Origin: CADEER01 sp965216585
Lineage (GTDB): Bacteria > Desulfobacterota > Binatia > HRBIN30 > CADEER01
Length of the DNA: 64,000 nt
Assembly: GCA_965216585.1 (NCBI GenBank)
Contig: CBDCGC010000003.1
Location: forward strand, 558,001-622,000
Reading direction: 5' to 3'
Within the stretch, counting starts at the first letter, position 1, and every line of letters begins with the position of its first letter. Below are positions 27,433-35,215 of this stretch, in pieces. The notes beneath the pieces were generated by a model. It was not told the origin of the DNA and did no database searches. It worked only from the letters and a program-made list of their open reading frames with translations. Both the position numbers and the translations under genes were made by a program.

Positions 27433-28110
27433 TCAACGCGTGTTGGCGTACACCTTGGCCAAACGACGCGGAGACACGCCGCAAAAATAGAGCAGGCGCA
27501 AGGTCCACATCAGGAGAATGGTACGTACGACACCGTCTTTGCGCCAGCGACGAGAGGAGGAGACGACGCAATGCCGCAAGCAGGCGACCTTTCCGCCGCG
27601 TTTCATGGCCGCGCTCAGCGCCAGATCCTCCATGATCGGTATCTCTTCATAACCGCCGATCTGCTCGAAGAAGGCGCGGCGGACAAACAGTGCCTGGTCG
27701 CCGGTGGCGAGGCGAGACAGGCGCGAGCGCAGCGATATGAGTCGCGCCGTCAGCCAGATCAGAGGCGAGCTCGGCTGTAGATCGATGTCGAAGCGGCCAC
27801 CGACGACCGGGCGATCAGCCAGTGCGTCTGCAATGGCCGCGTCGAAATTGACGGGAAGCACGGTGTCGGCGTGCAGGAAGAGCAGAACGTCACCGCCCGC
27901 CGCGGCGGCGCCGGCGTTCATCTGCAGCGCCCGCCCCCGCGCCGCGCCAACGACGCGGGCGCCGTGCGACTCCGCGACGGCCACCGTACCGTCGCTGCTG
28001 CCGCCGTCGACGACGATCACCTCCGACACCAGATTCCCCCCACACGAACCAAGTGTCGCTGCCAGATTTTCCTCCTCGTCGAGCGCCGGAATGATGATCG
28101 AGATCCGCAC
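27433..28110 (-). CDS. Family 2 glycosyltransferase, TIGR04283 (rSAM/selenodomain-associated) type
   Basis: The ~225-residue GT-A enzyme matches the TIGR04283 group along its whole length: VRISIIIPALDEEENLAATL, VSEVIVVDGGSSDGTVAVAE, RALQMNAGAAAAGGDVLLFL with HADTVLP, RSRLSRLATGDQALFVRRAF, EIPIMEDLALSAAMKRGG, and RTILLMWTLRLLYFCGVSPR. The DXD-like metal site is HAD. The family is often next to radical-SAM or TIGR04282 partners; none is here. Start: GTG at 28110 at the conserved VRISIIIP; longer starts would run into the divergent hydrolase gene. Confidence 0.88.
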   Translation of the reverse strand: MRISIIIPALDEEENLAATLGSCGGNLVSEVIVVDGGSSDGTVAVAESHGARVVGAARGRALQMNAGAAAAGGDVLLFLHADTVLPVNFDAAIADALADRPVVGGRFDIDLQPSSPLIWLTARLISLRSRLSRLATGDQALFVRRAFFEQIGGYEEIPIMEDLALSAAMKRGGKVACLRHCVVSSSRRWRKDGVVRTILLMWTLRLLYFCGVSPRRLAKVYANTR

Positions 28111-28178
28111 CTTTCGTACCTGCGCCGGGAACCACCGCGATGCAAGCACCGGAAAGAAAAACCTGGTACTCACGACCC

Positions 28179-28976
28179 ATGGAACTACATCGCTGCAAGG
28201 CCGCCGACGGCACCAGCTTGCACGTCGAGACGACCGGCGAGGGAACGCCACTGGTCCTCACCCACGGCCTCGGCGACGATTGCCATTTCTGGGACTCCTG
28301 CATCGAGGCGTTGGCCGAGCACCACCGCGTCGTGCGCTGGGACGTACGCGGCTTCGGCAACAGCGACAAACCGCCGGGTCCGTACGACGTGAACCTGTTC
28401 GCAGCCGACCTGCAATCGATCTTCGACCACCTCGACATCGATCGCGCCCACCTCGTCGGCCTGTCGATGGGCGGCGTCATCTCGCAGCGCTTTCTGCTCG
28501 ACCATCCCCGCCGCGTCCGCTCGGCGACGCTGGCCAGCACCTCGGCCGAGATCTCCGAGGCCGCCGGCGCCAACTGGCAGAAGCTCGCCACCCGCGTCGA
28601 ATCGCGCGGCTTCGGCCGCGTCGATGCCTCGCGTTCCTTCGCCGCCGCCTTCGCCGCCGCCAACCCCGAGATCGTCGCAGCGTCGAGCGCCCAGACCGCC
28701 TCCAACGACCCCGCCGCCTACGCCGCCGCGGCGCGCGCCATGAGCGCCTACGACATGAGCGCCGAGCTGCGCGGAACGAGAGTCCCCTGTCTCATCCTCC
28801 AGGGTCTCGACGACCAACTCACCCCACCCGGCGGCTCAGTGCGCATGCACCGCGCCGTACCGCACTCGCGCTTGCTGCTCATCCCCGGCGCCGGGCACAG
28901 CCTGCCGATCGAAAACCCCCTCCTCTTCGCCTCGACCGTCCTCTCCTTCACCGGCGCCGTCGAGGCTTGTGCGTAG
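28179..28976 (+). CDS. Alpha/beta-hydrolase fold protein
   Basis: The 265-residue hydrolase has the full catalytic set: oxyanion region LVLTHGLGDDCHFWDSCIEA, nucleophile elbow AHLVGLSMGGVISQRFLL (Ser), acid LILQGLDDQLTPPGGS (Asp) and histidine IPGAGHSLPIENP. VVRWDVRGFGNSDKPPGPYD is typical of the esterase/3-oxoadipate-enol-lactonase branch, but the substrate cannot be decided. ATG 28179 is chosen at MELHRCKAADG; an upstream ATG at 28140 is possible. Divergent from the glycosyltransferase. Confidence 0.88.
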   Translation: MELHRCKAADGTSLHVETTGEGTPLVLTHGLGDDCHFWDSCIEALAEHHRVVRWDVRGFGNSDKPPGPYDVNLFAADLQSIFDHLDIDRAHLVGLSMGGVISQRFLLDHPRRVRSATLASTSAEISEAAGANWQKLATRVESRGFGRVDASRSFAAAFAAANPEIVAASSAQTASNDPAAYAAAARAMSAYDMSAELRGTRVPCLILQGLDDQLTPPGGSVRMHRAVPHSRLLLIPGAGHSLPIENPLLFASTVLSFTGAVEACA

Positions 28977-29024
28977 GGATTGGCAATTGCCAACCCGCAG
29001 CGGCGCTGGTATTTTTCACCGCTG

Positions 29025-29666
29025 ATGGTCGCACTCCAAAACCGCCGTAGGGGGTGGGCGCTGGCCTGCCTGGTCGCTCTTACCGTAGCCGTGCCGGTGG
29101 CTGCCGAGCCGGCTGCCACGGCGGCGGAGCTGGCGACGCAGGCTGGTGTGCAGCTCGAACGCGCCGAGGCGGCGACCGGTGATGCAACCAAGCTGGCCGC
29201 CTACGAGAAGGGGCGCGATCTGGCCCGGCGGGCCATCGAGATCGACGAAAACAACGCCGATGCGCATTTCGTTCTCTTCGCCACCGAGGGCCGCATCGCC
29301 CTGATGAGCGGCATGATCCCCAACCCCCTCAATCTGCGCAAGGCCCAGGGACGGCTCGACCGGGTGCTCGAGCTCGACCCCAACCACTCGCACGGGCTCG
29401 CCGCCCGCGGCGGCCTCTACCGAAAACTGCCGTGGGCTCTGGGTGGATCGCTGGAAAAGGCCGAGACCTTTCTCAAGCGCTCGATCGAGCACAACCCGCA
29501 GGCCATCGGCGCCCGCATCGAGCTCGCCGCCACCTACCGCGACATGGGCAAGTCGGCGGAGCAATGCCGGCCCCTGCTCGATCAGGCCATCGCCATCGCC
29601 GAGCAGCAGGGCAAGCGGCACCGTATCGAGCAGGCCAACCAGCTGCTCGCCGAGCTCAGCCACTAA
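29025..29666 (+). CDS. Exported TPR-like protein
   Basis: The 213-residue protein has a signal peptide (RRRGWALACLVALTVAVPVAAE) and then helical repeats of TPR type: YEKGRDLARRAIEIDENNAD, KAQGRLDRVLELDPNHSHGL, KAETFLKRSIEHNPQAIGAR and IELAATYRDMGK. TRAP-/TPR-like periplasmic proteins with the central GGSLEKAETFLKRSIE motif are frequent in Gram-negatives. It probably scaffolds protein contacts in the periplasm. An upstream TTG (28980) lies on a perfect 14-bp palindrome TTGGCAATTGCCAA and would spoil the signal peptide. No specific function can be given. Confidence 0.75.
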   Translation: MVALQNRRRGWALACLVALTVAVPVAAEPAATAAELATQAGVQLERAEAATGDATKLAAYEKGRDLARRAIEIDENNADAHFVLFATEGRIALMSGMIPNPLNLRKAQGRLDRVLELDPNHSHGLAARGGLYRKLPWALGGSLEKAETFLKRSIEHNPQAIGARIELAATYRDMGKSAEQCRPLLDQAIAIAEQQGKRHRIEQANQLLAELSH

Positions 29667-29671
29667 GTCGA

Positions 29672-30016
29672 CTACTCAGGCGGAGGCCCGGCAAAGCCGG
29701 AGAGAAACTCCACCATCGCCGTGGCTTGTTTTTCGTCGAGCCTGTCGGCGAACGGCACCATCGGCGTGCCCACCTTTCCTTTCAAAATCGTCGTTGCCAG
29801 CGCCGCCTTGTCGGCTCGCTCCCAGTACTCGGCCTTGGTGAAGTCGGTCGGTTGCGGTTGCAGCATCGCCGCCGCCATGCCGTCACCCGCTCCTTCTTCG
29901 CCGTGACAGAAGGCGCAGTATTGCTCGTAGACCGCCGCCGACTCATCGGCGCTCGCATTCATCGGCAGAGCAAGCACCGCCAGGACCAGAAGGCTGAGCC
30001 GGAATCTCTCACTCAT
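29672..30016 (-). CDS. Periplasmic class I c-type cytochrome
   Basis: The 114-residue protein has a signal peptide (LSLLVLAVLALPMNASAD) and one haem motif YEQYCAFCHGEEGAGDG, with a methionine ligand candidate in GTPMVPFADRLD. It is a small monohaem electron carrier of the periplasm. It overlaps the 3' end of apt by 8 bp and is convergent with the TPR gene (5 bp between stops). The pairing with apt looks like a simple packing effect; its redox partners are not evident. Confidence 0.9.
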   Translation of the reverse strand: MSERFRLSLLVLAVLALPMNASADESAAVYEQYCAFCHGEEGAGDGMAAAMLQPQPTDFTKAEYWERADKAALATTILKGKVGTPMVPFADRLDEKQATAMVEFLSGFAGPPPE

Positions 30017-30521
30017 AGGTCACCAGCGAATGCACCTCGTGCGGTGCCAACTTGGCCCGGCCGCCGAGAAAAGCGAGCTCGATGATGAAGGCACAGGCGA
30101 CGATCTCGCCGCCGAGACGCTCGACGAGCGAAACCGTTGCACCGGCAGTGCCACCGGTGGCCAGTAGATCGTCGAGGACGAGAACCCGACAGGGGTGGCC
30201 GAACGCATCGGCATGAATCTCCAGGCGATCGCTGCCGTATTCGAGCTCGTATTCGGCTTCGAAGGTCTGCGACGGCAGTTTGCCCGGCTTGCGAACGAGC
30301 GCCAGACCGACACCGAGGGCATAGGCCACCGCGGCGCCGACGATGAAACCGCGCGACTCGATCCCGAGAACCATGTCGACCTTGCCGCGGTAGTGGTCGG
30401 CAAAGTCGTCGACGACCTTTTTCAACGCCTCGGCGTTGGCCAAGAGCGTCGTAATGTCCTTGAAAACGATTCCCGGCTTGGGAAAGTCCGGGATGTCGCG
30501 AATGTGATCACGCAGGTCCAT
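30009..30521 (-). CDS. apt: Adenine phosphoribosyltransferase
   Basis: The 170-residue enzyme salvages adenine with PRPP to AMP. Seen: DLRDHIRDIPDFPKPGIVFK, the loop VLGIESRGFIVGAAVAYALG, LVRKPGKLPSQTFEAEYELE, the PRPP-binding motif VLVLDDLLATGGTAGATV and C-terminal ELAFLGGRAKL. Length and motifs agree fully with bacterial Apt. The ATG at 30521 starts at the family position; the frame is open further upstream. A 63-bp gap separates it from nlpD on the same strand. Confidence 0.96.
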   Translation of the reverse strand: MDLRDHIRDIPDFPKPGIVFKDITTLLANAEALKKVVDDFADHYRGKVDMVLGIESRGFIVGAAVAYALGVGLALVRKPGKLPSQTFEAEYELEYGSDRLEIHADAFGHPCRVLVLDDLLATGGTAGATVSLVERLGGEIVACAFIIELAFLGGRAKLAPHEVHSLVTYE

Positions 30522-30584
30522 GTGCGCCTCCGGCTGCCAACCACCATCTATGACGGGGTGCGAGATGCGGCGCAAGCACCGAAG

Positions 30585-31265
30585 CTACGAACCACTGTCT
30601 GCCCGACCGCGCGGCGGCAGAAAGATCATCGGATCGCGGGCAACGTTTCGGTAGCGCACCTCGAAGTGCAGGTTCGGCCCGGTCGCACGTCCCGTTTCGC
30701 CGACCGCCGCGATGCGCTCACCGCGCCGTACCCTTTGCCCCTTCTTCACGAAGTGACGGTGGTTGTGCGCATAGACCGTCGAATACCCCGAGGTGTGCTT
30801 GATGATGATGACGTTGCCATAGCCCGAGAGAACGCCGTTGTAGACAACTTCTCCACTCGCCGCCGCGCGTACGGCCGCACCGATCGGTGCGGCGATGTCG
30901 ATGCCGTCGTGAAATCGCCGGCCGCGCGGCCCGAAAAGAGAGGTCACCGTACCGCCCGCCAGCGGCCAGCGCATCGACGGCGAGCCCGCTGGCAGCTGGC
31001 GCGAGGTCGTCCGCCGCTGGCGCGCCAGCGACCGTTCGATCTCTCGCTCAGCGCCGGGAATACGCAGGCGCTGGCCGGCGTAGATACGCGCCGGGTCGCG
31101 CACGCCGTTGGCACGAGCGATCTCGCGATAGGGTACCCCATACGCCTCGCCGATCGCCGACAGCGTCTCGCCCGGCTTGACCCGGTGATAGACGGCGCGG
31201 CCGGCACAGGCGGCGACCAGCCCAACCAGCAGCGCTAGCGTCGCGATTCGAATTGCCTTGTCCAC
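30585..31265 (-). CDS. nlpD: NlpD-like lipoprotein: LysM + M23 peptidase domain
   Basis: About 226 residues: lipoprotein signal with lipobox LVGLVAAC, a LysM domain (YHRVKPGETLSAIGEAYGVP, then IYAGQRLRIP) and an M23/LytM domain (FHDGIDIAAPIGAAVRAAAS, GYGNVIIIKHTSGYSTVYAH, GPNLHFEVRYRNVARDPMIF). E. coli NlpD activates the amidase AmiC at division. The zinc ligands HxxxD and the last His are present, unlike E. coli NlpD, but the usual HxH reads NLH. Position after surE-pcm is the classical surE-pcm-nlpD order. Start is one of three consecutive GTG codons (31271-31263) or an upstream TTG. rpoS, next in enterobacteria, is absent. Confidence 0.87.
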   Translation of the reverse strand: MDKAIRIATLALLVGLVAACAGRAVYHRVKPGETLSAIGEAYGVPYREIARANGVRDPARIYAGQRLRIPGAEREIERSLARQRRTTSRQLPAGSPSMRWPLAGGTVTSLFGPRGRRFHDGIDIAAPIGAAVRAAASGEVVYNGVLSGYGNVIIIKHTSGYSTVYAHNHRHFVKKGQRVRRGERIAAVGETGRATGPNLHFEVRYRNVARDPMIFLPPRGRADSGS

Positions 31266-31311
31266 CACCACCCCGCACGACCGGCACCCCAACGGCGCCC
31301 GGTCCGCCCGC

Positions 31312-31950
31312 CTATGTCTCCCAACCGTGCCGGCCGATCAGCTTGACGAACCGACAGGCGCCCAGATACTCCTCGTGCGCACCGTCGGCGCGGCGCCAGA
31401 CCCTGACGAGCTCCTGGCACTCCGCATCGCCGATGGGAAAGACCATGCAACCGCCTTCGCGGAGCTGCGCATACGGCTGCCGCGGCACTTCCTGCGCCGC
31501 CGCCGTCACGACGACGGCATCGTACGGAGCCTCGTCGGGCCAACCGTCATTGCCGTCGAGACACAAGACGGTGACGTCGTCGTAGCCGAGCTCGCGCAGG
31601 CGGCGTCGTGCGTGCGACGCCAAAGTGTCGAGGCATTCGAGAGTCCAGACCCGCATGCCCATCTCCGCCAGCACGGCGGCCTGGTAGCCCGAACCGGTGC
31701 CGATTTCGAGAACCTTGGCACCGGCGCCGAGCGACAGCCCTTCGCTCATCAGGGCGACGATGTACGGCTGTGAAATGGTCTGGCCATGACCGATCGGCAG
31801 CGGCTTGTCGGCGTAAGCTTCCTCCGTCCAGCGTTCGCCGACGAAACAGTGCCGCGGCACCACCGACATCGCGCGGATGACGCGCTCGTCGCGTATTCCG
31901 CGCTCGACGAGTAGATCGGTCATTTGCTTGCGGGTCGAGTCGAGGGTCAC
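31312..31950 (-). CDS. pcm: Protein-L-isoaspartate O-methyltransferase
   Basis: The 212-residue SAM-dependent enzyme repairs isoaspartyl residues in aged proteins. Seen: VPRHCFVGERWTEEAYADKP, LPIGHGQTISQPYIVALMSE, motif I KVLEIGTGSGYQAAVLAEMG, LCLDGNDGWPDEAPYDAVVV and CRFVKLIGRHGW. Its ATG overlaps the surE stop by 4 bp (ATGA), so the two stress-survival enzymes are translationally coupled. Length is the family norm. Confidence 0.96.
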   Translation of the reverse strand: MTLDSTRKQMTDLLVERGIRDERVIRAMSVVPRHCFVGERWTEEAYADKPLPIGHGQTISQPYIVALMSEGLSLGAGAKVLEIGTGSGYQAAVLAEMGMRVWTLECLDTLASHARRRLRELGYDDVTVLCLDGNDGWPDEAPYDAVVVTAAAQEVPRQPYAQLREGGCMVFPIGDAECQELVRVWRRADGAHEEYLGACRFVKLIGRHGWET

Positions 31951-32696
31951 GGCCAGGTCACCTTCAGCTCGCTCACGCGCGGCAGCGAATCGTAGTTGGT
32001 CAGATCGAGATGCAGCGGCGAAACCGAGATGAAGCCTTCCTCGACCGCGCTACAATCGCTGCCCTCGCCGTGCACGAAGCCCAGGTCGTCGCCTCCGATC
32101 CAATAGTAGACGCGGCCGCGCGGATCGACCTTTTCGACGATCGCATCGCCGTAGCGCCGCTTGCCCTGGCGGGTCACCGCAAAGCCGCGCAGCTCGGCGG
32201 CCGGCAGCGGCGGTACGTTGACGTTGAGAAACGTATCCTGCGGTAACCCCTGATCGAGAACGGAGCGCGACAGCTCGGTGGCAAAGGATGCCGCCGGCGC
32301 AAAATCCAGCCCCTCGCGACCCACCAGCGACACGGCAATCGATGGGATCCCGAGCAGAGTTCCCTCAATCGCCGCCGACACCGTCCCCGAGTAGGTGATG
32401 TCGTCACCGAGGTTGCCGCCGTGGTTGATCCCCGAAACCACCAGCGCCGGGCGTTCCGGCAGAAGCTTGTTGACGGCGAGAATGATGCAGTCGGTAGGCG
32501 TCCCGTCGACGGCAAACGAGCGCTCGTCTACCTGCTCCACCCGCAGAGGGCGGTGCAAGCTCAGGGCGTGACTGACGGCACTCTGCTCGCGATCCGGTGC
32601 AACCACCCACACATCACCCAGCTCAACCAACGCTGCGGCCAGTGCCTGGATCCCTGCAGCGCGTATGCCGTCGTCGTTCGAGACGAGGACAATCAC
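31947..32696 (-). CDS. surE: 5'/3'-nucleotidase, survival protein SurE
   Basis: The 249-residue metal-dependent nucleotidase hydrolyses nucleoside monophosphates and also exopolyphosphate. The family motif is plain: VIVLVSNDDGIRAAGIQALA with the two metal-binding aspartates, VVAPDREQSAVSHALSLHRP, VDGTPTDCIILAVNKLL, and LVVSGINHGGNLGDDITYSG. The start is GTG at 32696 exactly at the family N-terminus; upstream in-frame codons give an unlikely leader. It heads the surE-pcm-nlpD group; about 110 bp separate it from the tRNA-Pro gene on the other strand. Confidence 0.96.
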   Translation of the reverse strand: MIVLVSNDDGIRAAGIQALAAALVELGDVWVVAPDREQSAVSHALSLHRPLRVEQVDERSFAVDGTPTDCIILAVNKLLPERPALVVSGINHGGNLGDDITYSGTVSAAIEGTLLGIPSIAVSLVGREGLDFAPAASFATELSRSVLDQGLPQDTFLNVNVPPLPAAELRGFAVTRQGKRRYGDAIVEKVDPRGRVYYWIGGDDLGFVHGEGSDCSAVEEGFISVSPLHLDLTNYDSLPRVSELKVTWP

Positions 32697-32806
32697 AGCC
32701 CCCTGTTTAGCACTCGCGAAATTCACAGGCAAACGCGGCACTGCCGCCGGGGCACCCAGGCTGGTTGAGTTTTCGCGCCACACCTGGCACTTACGATGCT
32801 TCTGCA

Positions 32807-32880
32807 CGGGGCGTGGCGCAGTCTGGTAGCGCACTCGCTTGGGGTGCGAGTGGTCGGCCGTTCAAATCGGCTCGCCCCGA
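32807..32880 (+). tRNA. tRNA-Pro (anticodon GGG)
   Basis: A 74-nt cloverleaf: acceptor CGGGGCG (32807-32813) with CGCCCCG (32873-32879) and discriminator A; D-arm GGCGCAGTCTGGTAGCGC; anticodon arm CTCGC-TTGGGGT-GCGAG with anticodon GGG at 32841-32843; T-arm with TTCAAAT loop. The CCA end is not encoded. It reads CCC/CCT proline codons. Confidence 0.95.
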
Positions 32881-32922
32881 CTGTCGGCGACGAGGGGATG
32901 CAACGACTCCCCTCGTCGCGAC

Positions 32923-33639
32923 TCAAATCTCGGCCAAGCGCTTTGCTTTGCGCATGACGCCGCGAAACATGCGCCGCGTCAGCCGGCCGGTGAAGGTGTT
33001 CTGCTGGCTCGGATGGTACGAAGTGAGCAAGACCGTGCGCTCGTCGAGCGGCGAGCTCGCGGCGTGCGCGAAGCGCGGCCGCGGCGCCGGCAGCGGACGC
33101 CCCATCTCCGCCCACGCCTTGAGAAAGGCCTGCATGCCGATCTGCCCGAGGGCCAGGACGACACGGACGCACGTCATCGCCGCCAGCTCGCGAACGAGAT
33201 AGGGCCGGCAGCGCTCGAGCTCGGCCGTCGCCGGCCGGTTGGCCGGAGGCGCGCAGCGCGCCGCCGCCGAGATGTAGACGCCGTTCAGGTGCAGGCCATC
33301 GGCGCGATCGGTCGAACGCGCCTGGTTGGCCATGCCGGCGGCGTGGATCGCATCGAAGAGCCAATCGCCGCTGCGATCACCGGTGAACATCCTGCCGGTG
33401 CGGTTGGCGCCGTGCGCCGCCGGCGCCAAGCCGACGATGAACAGGCGCGCATGCGGGTCGCCGAAACCCGGAACCGGCTTTCCCCAGTACTGCCAATCGC
33501 GGTACTGCCGCCGTTTTTCGGTGGCGATCTTCTCACAGTGCTCGATCAGGCGCGGACACGCTCTACACGCCGTGATCTCGTCGTTGATCTCCTCGATCGC
33601 ATCGGCGCGCCGGCGCCTCTCATCCGAGCTCCGGGGCAC
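32923..33639 (-). CDS. Uracil-DNA glycosylase, family 5 (UdgB-type)
   Basis: The ~238-residue Fe-S uracil-DNA glycosylase removes uracil and some oxidised or deaminated bases from DNA. Family 5 signatures: FIVGLAPAAHGANRTGRMFT followed by GDRSGDWLF (motif A without the polar residue of family 1), and the second motif LLTSYHPSQQNTFTGRLT. Cysteines that would bind [4Fe-4S] are in EITACRACPRLIEHC, plus ISAAARCAPPANRPATAELE with RCRP. The frame opens with GTG at 33639, overlapping the metK 3' end by 20 bp. A second, family 4, enzyme is at 62819-63598. Confidence 0.9.
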   Translation of the reverse strand: MPRSSDERRRRADAIEEINDEITACRACPRLIEHCEKIATEKRRQYRDWQYWGKPVPGFGDPHARLFIVGLAPAAHGANRTGRMFTGDRSGDWLFDAIHAAGMANQARSTDRADGLHLNGVYISAAARCAPPANRPATAELERCRPYLVRELAAMTCVRVVLALGQIGMQAFLKAWAEMGRPLPAPRPRFAHAASSPLDERTVLLTSYHPSQQNTFTGRLTRRMFRGVMRKAKRLAEI

Positions 33640-34816
33640 CGGACAACCCACCCGCCTTGCGCAGCTCGGCGGCGCGATCCGTGCGTTCCCAGGGAAAGAA
33701 CCCATCGTCGGGCGAACGGCCGAAATGACCGTAGGCAGCCGTTTTCTGATAAATGGGTCGCTTGAGGTCGAGCGACGCGATGATCCCCACCGGCTTGAGC
33801 TCGAAGTGATCGGTGACCAAGCGGCCCAGCGCCTCGTCCGACACCTCCCCAGTATCGAACGAATCGACGAGCACCGATACCGGCTGGGCGACTCCGATCG
33901 CGTAGGCGAGCTGCACCTCGCACTTGCGCGCCAAACCCGCAGCGACGAGGTTCTTGGCGATGTAGCGCGCCATATACGCCGCCGAGCGATCGACCTTGCT
34001 CGGATCCTTGCCCGAAAAGGCGCCGCCGCCGTGGCGGCCGTAGCCACCGTAGGTGTCGACGATAATCTTGCGGCCGGTGAGCCCGCAGTCGCCCATCGGT
34101 CCGCCGACGACGAAACGACCGGTTGGATTGACGTGGAACACCGTGTCGGCGTCGAGGTATCGCTCCGGCACGACGTGTTTGATCACTTCATCGACAATTG
34201 CCGTGCGCAGCTCCTCATACGCGACGTCGGCTGAATGCTGCGACGACACGACGACGGCACCGACTCGCACCGGCCGGCCGTCGCGATACTCGACGGTTAC
34301 CTGGGACTTCGAATCGGGTCGCAGATAGTCGTGCTTGCCGTCCCGGCGCACGACGGCGAGATGCTCCACCAACTGGTGCGAGAGAACGATCGGCAACGGC
34401 ATCAGCTCGGGCGTTTCGTCGCAGGCAAAACCGAACATCAGTCCCTGGTCACCGGCGCCCTGTTCTTCGTGCAACCCCTGGCCGGCGGTGACACCCTGTG
34501 AGATGTCCGGCGACTGCCGGTCGAGGGCAACCTGCACCGCGCAGGTGTCCGCGTCGAACCCCATCTCCGACGAGGTGTAGCCGATGCGGCGCACCGTCTC
34601 GCGCACGACATCGGGATAGTCGAGCCGGGTTTTTGTCGTGATTTCACCAGCCAGCACGACCATACCGGTCGTGCACAGCGTTTCACAGGCGACGCGACTG
34701 TCAGGATCCTCGCTCAGCAGAGCATCGAGGACGGCGTCCGACACCTGGTCGCACATCTTGTCGGGATGTCCCTCCGAAACCGACTCGGAGGTGAAGACGA
34801 AGTTGGTCAAAGGCAT
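33620..34816 (-). CDS. metK: S-adenosylmethionine synthetase
   Basis: The 398-residue enzyme makes SAM from methionine and ATP. Seen: FTSESVSEGHPDKMCDQVSD, the ATP loop GAGDQGLMFGFACDETPELM with PLPIVLSHQLVEHL, NPTGRFVVGGPMGDCGLTGR, GGGAFSGKDPSKVDRSAAYM and AKNLVAAGLARKCEVQLAYA. Length is normal (E. coli 384). ATG 34816. No SAM riboswitch-like structure is visible in the 114-bp leader, which holds only a hairpin nearer to the HPr gene. The udgB gene begins in its last codons. Confidence 0.97.
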   Translation of the reverse strand: MPLTNFVFTSESVSEGHPDKMCDQVSDAVLDALLSEDPDSRVACETLCTTGMVVLAGEITTKTRLDYPDVVRETVRRIGYTSSEMGFDADTCAVQVALDRQSPDISQGVTAGQGLHEEQGAGDQGLMFGFACDETPELMPLPIVLSHQLVEHLAVVRRDGKHDYLRPDSKSQVTVEYRDGRPVRVGAVVVSSQHSADVAYEELRTAIVDEVIKHVVPERYLDADTVFHVNPTGRFVVGGPMGDCGLTGRKIIVDTYGGYGRHGGGAFSGKDPSKVDRSAAYMARYIAKNLVAAGLARKCEVQLAYAIGVAQPVSVLVDSFDTGEVSDEALGRLVTDHFELKPVGIIASLDLKRPIYQKTAAYGHFGRSPDDGFFPWERTDRAAELRKAGGLSGAPELG

Positions 34817-34899
34817 TCAGGCCCCCCAAGGTTGAATCGCCCAGAGGTATACCAGCGACCGACAGATGTCGACAGAGCCCAAGGACCGGAAGGGCCAGG

Positions 34900-34928
34900 A
34901 CGACCGGGCCGCAGGCGATCCCGGTCGT
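34900..34928. terminator. Hairpin between HPr and metK genes
   Basis: ACGACCGGG (34900-34908) pairs perfectly with CCCGGTCGT (34920-34928) around 11 nt, two bases after the HPr stop on the minus strand. AAAACG precedes it on that strand and no T-run follows, so termination may be partial. Confidence 0.5.
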
Positions 34929-34930
34929 TT

Positions 34931-35215
34931 TCACACTGCCTCGCCGAACTTGTCGGCGACCAGCGCGACCAGGGCCGTGACGGCCGGCTCGGCATCGTGG
35001 CCGACGGCCTCGATCTCGATTTCGGTCCCGATTCCCGCCGCCAGGGTCATCAGCGCGATGATGCTCTTGCCATCCACCGTGTCGGCACCGCAGCGAACCT
35101 TGACCGCAGCTTCGAATCGGCTGGCGGTCTGCACGAACACCGTCGCCGCACGGGCATGCATGCCGAGCCGATTGGCGATCGCGACTTTGCTCCGCGCTTG
35201 CGCCGCGTCGCTCAC
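34931..35215 (-). CDS. Phosphocarrier protein HPr (PTS)
   Basis: The 94-residue protein is an HPr: KVAIANRLGMHARAATVFVQ with the phosphorylatable His20, and DTVDGKSIIALMTLAAGIGT with the regulatory serine (Ser51 here, Ser46 in the usual numbering). HPr passes phosphate from enzyme I to EIIA proteins; here the likely acceptor is PtsN encoded upstream. The GTG start overlaps the rapZ stop (GTGA). No enzyme I (ptsI/ptsP) or HPr kinase gene is in this cluster. The few N-terminal residues before KVAIANR are non-conserved. Confidence 0.9.
   Translation of the reverse strand: MSDAAQARSKVAIANRLGMHARAATVFVQTASRFEAAVKVRCGADTVDGKSIIALMTLAAGIGTEIEIEAVGHDAEPAVTALVALVADKFGEAV

Noticed and set aside
26999..27490. 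163-codon plus-strand frame upstream of ilvB
   Set aside because: Arg/Pro/Thr-rich composition without family motif or ribosome binding site; probably spurious.
28980..28993. TTGGCAATTGCCAA palindrome as a start-site operator of the TPR gene
   Set aside because: It is only 14 bp, lies right after the hydrolase gene with no promoter boxes around it, and could be chance.
34817..34930. SAM riboswitch in front of metK
   Set aside because: Only one simple 9-bp hairpin is visible, next to the HPr stop; none of the conserved cores of SAM riboswitch classes that I know can be seen.
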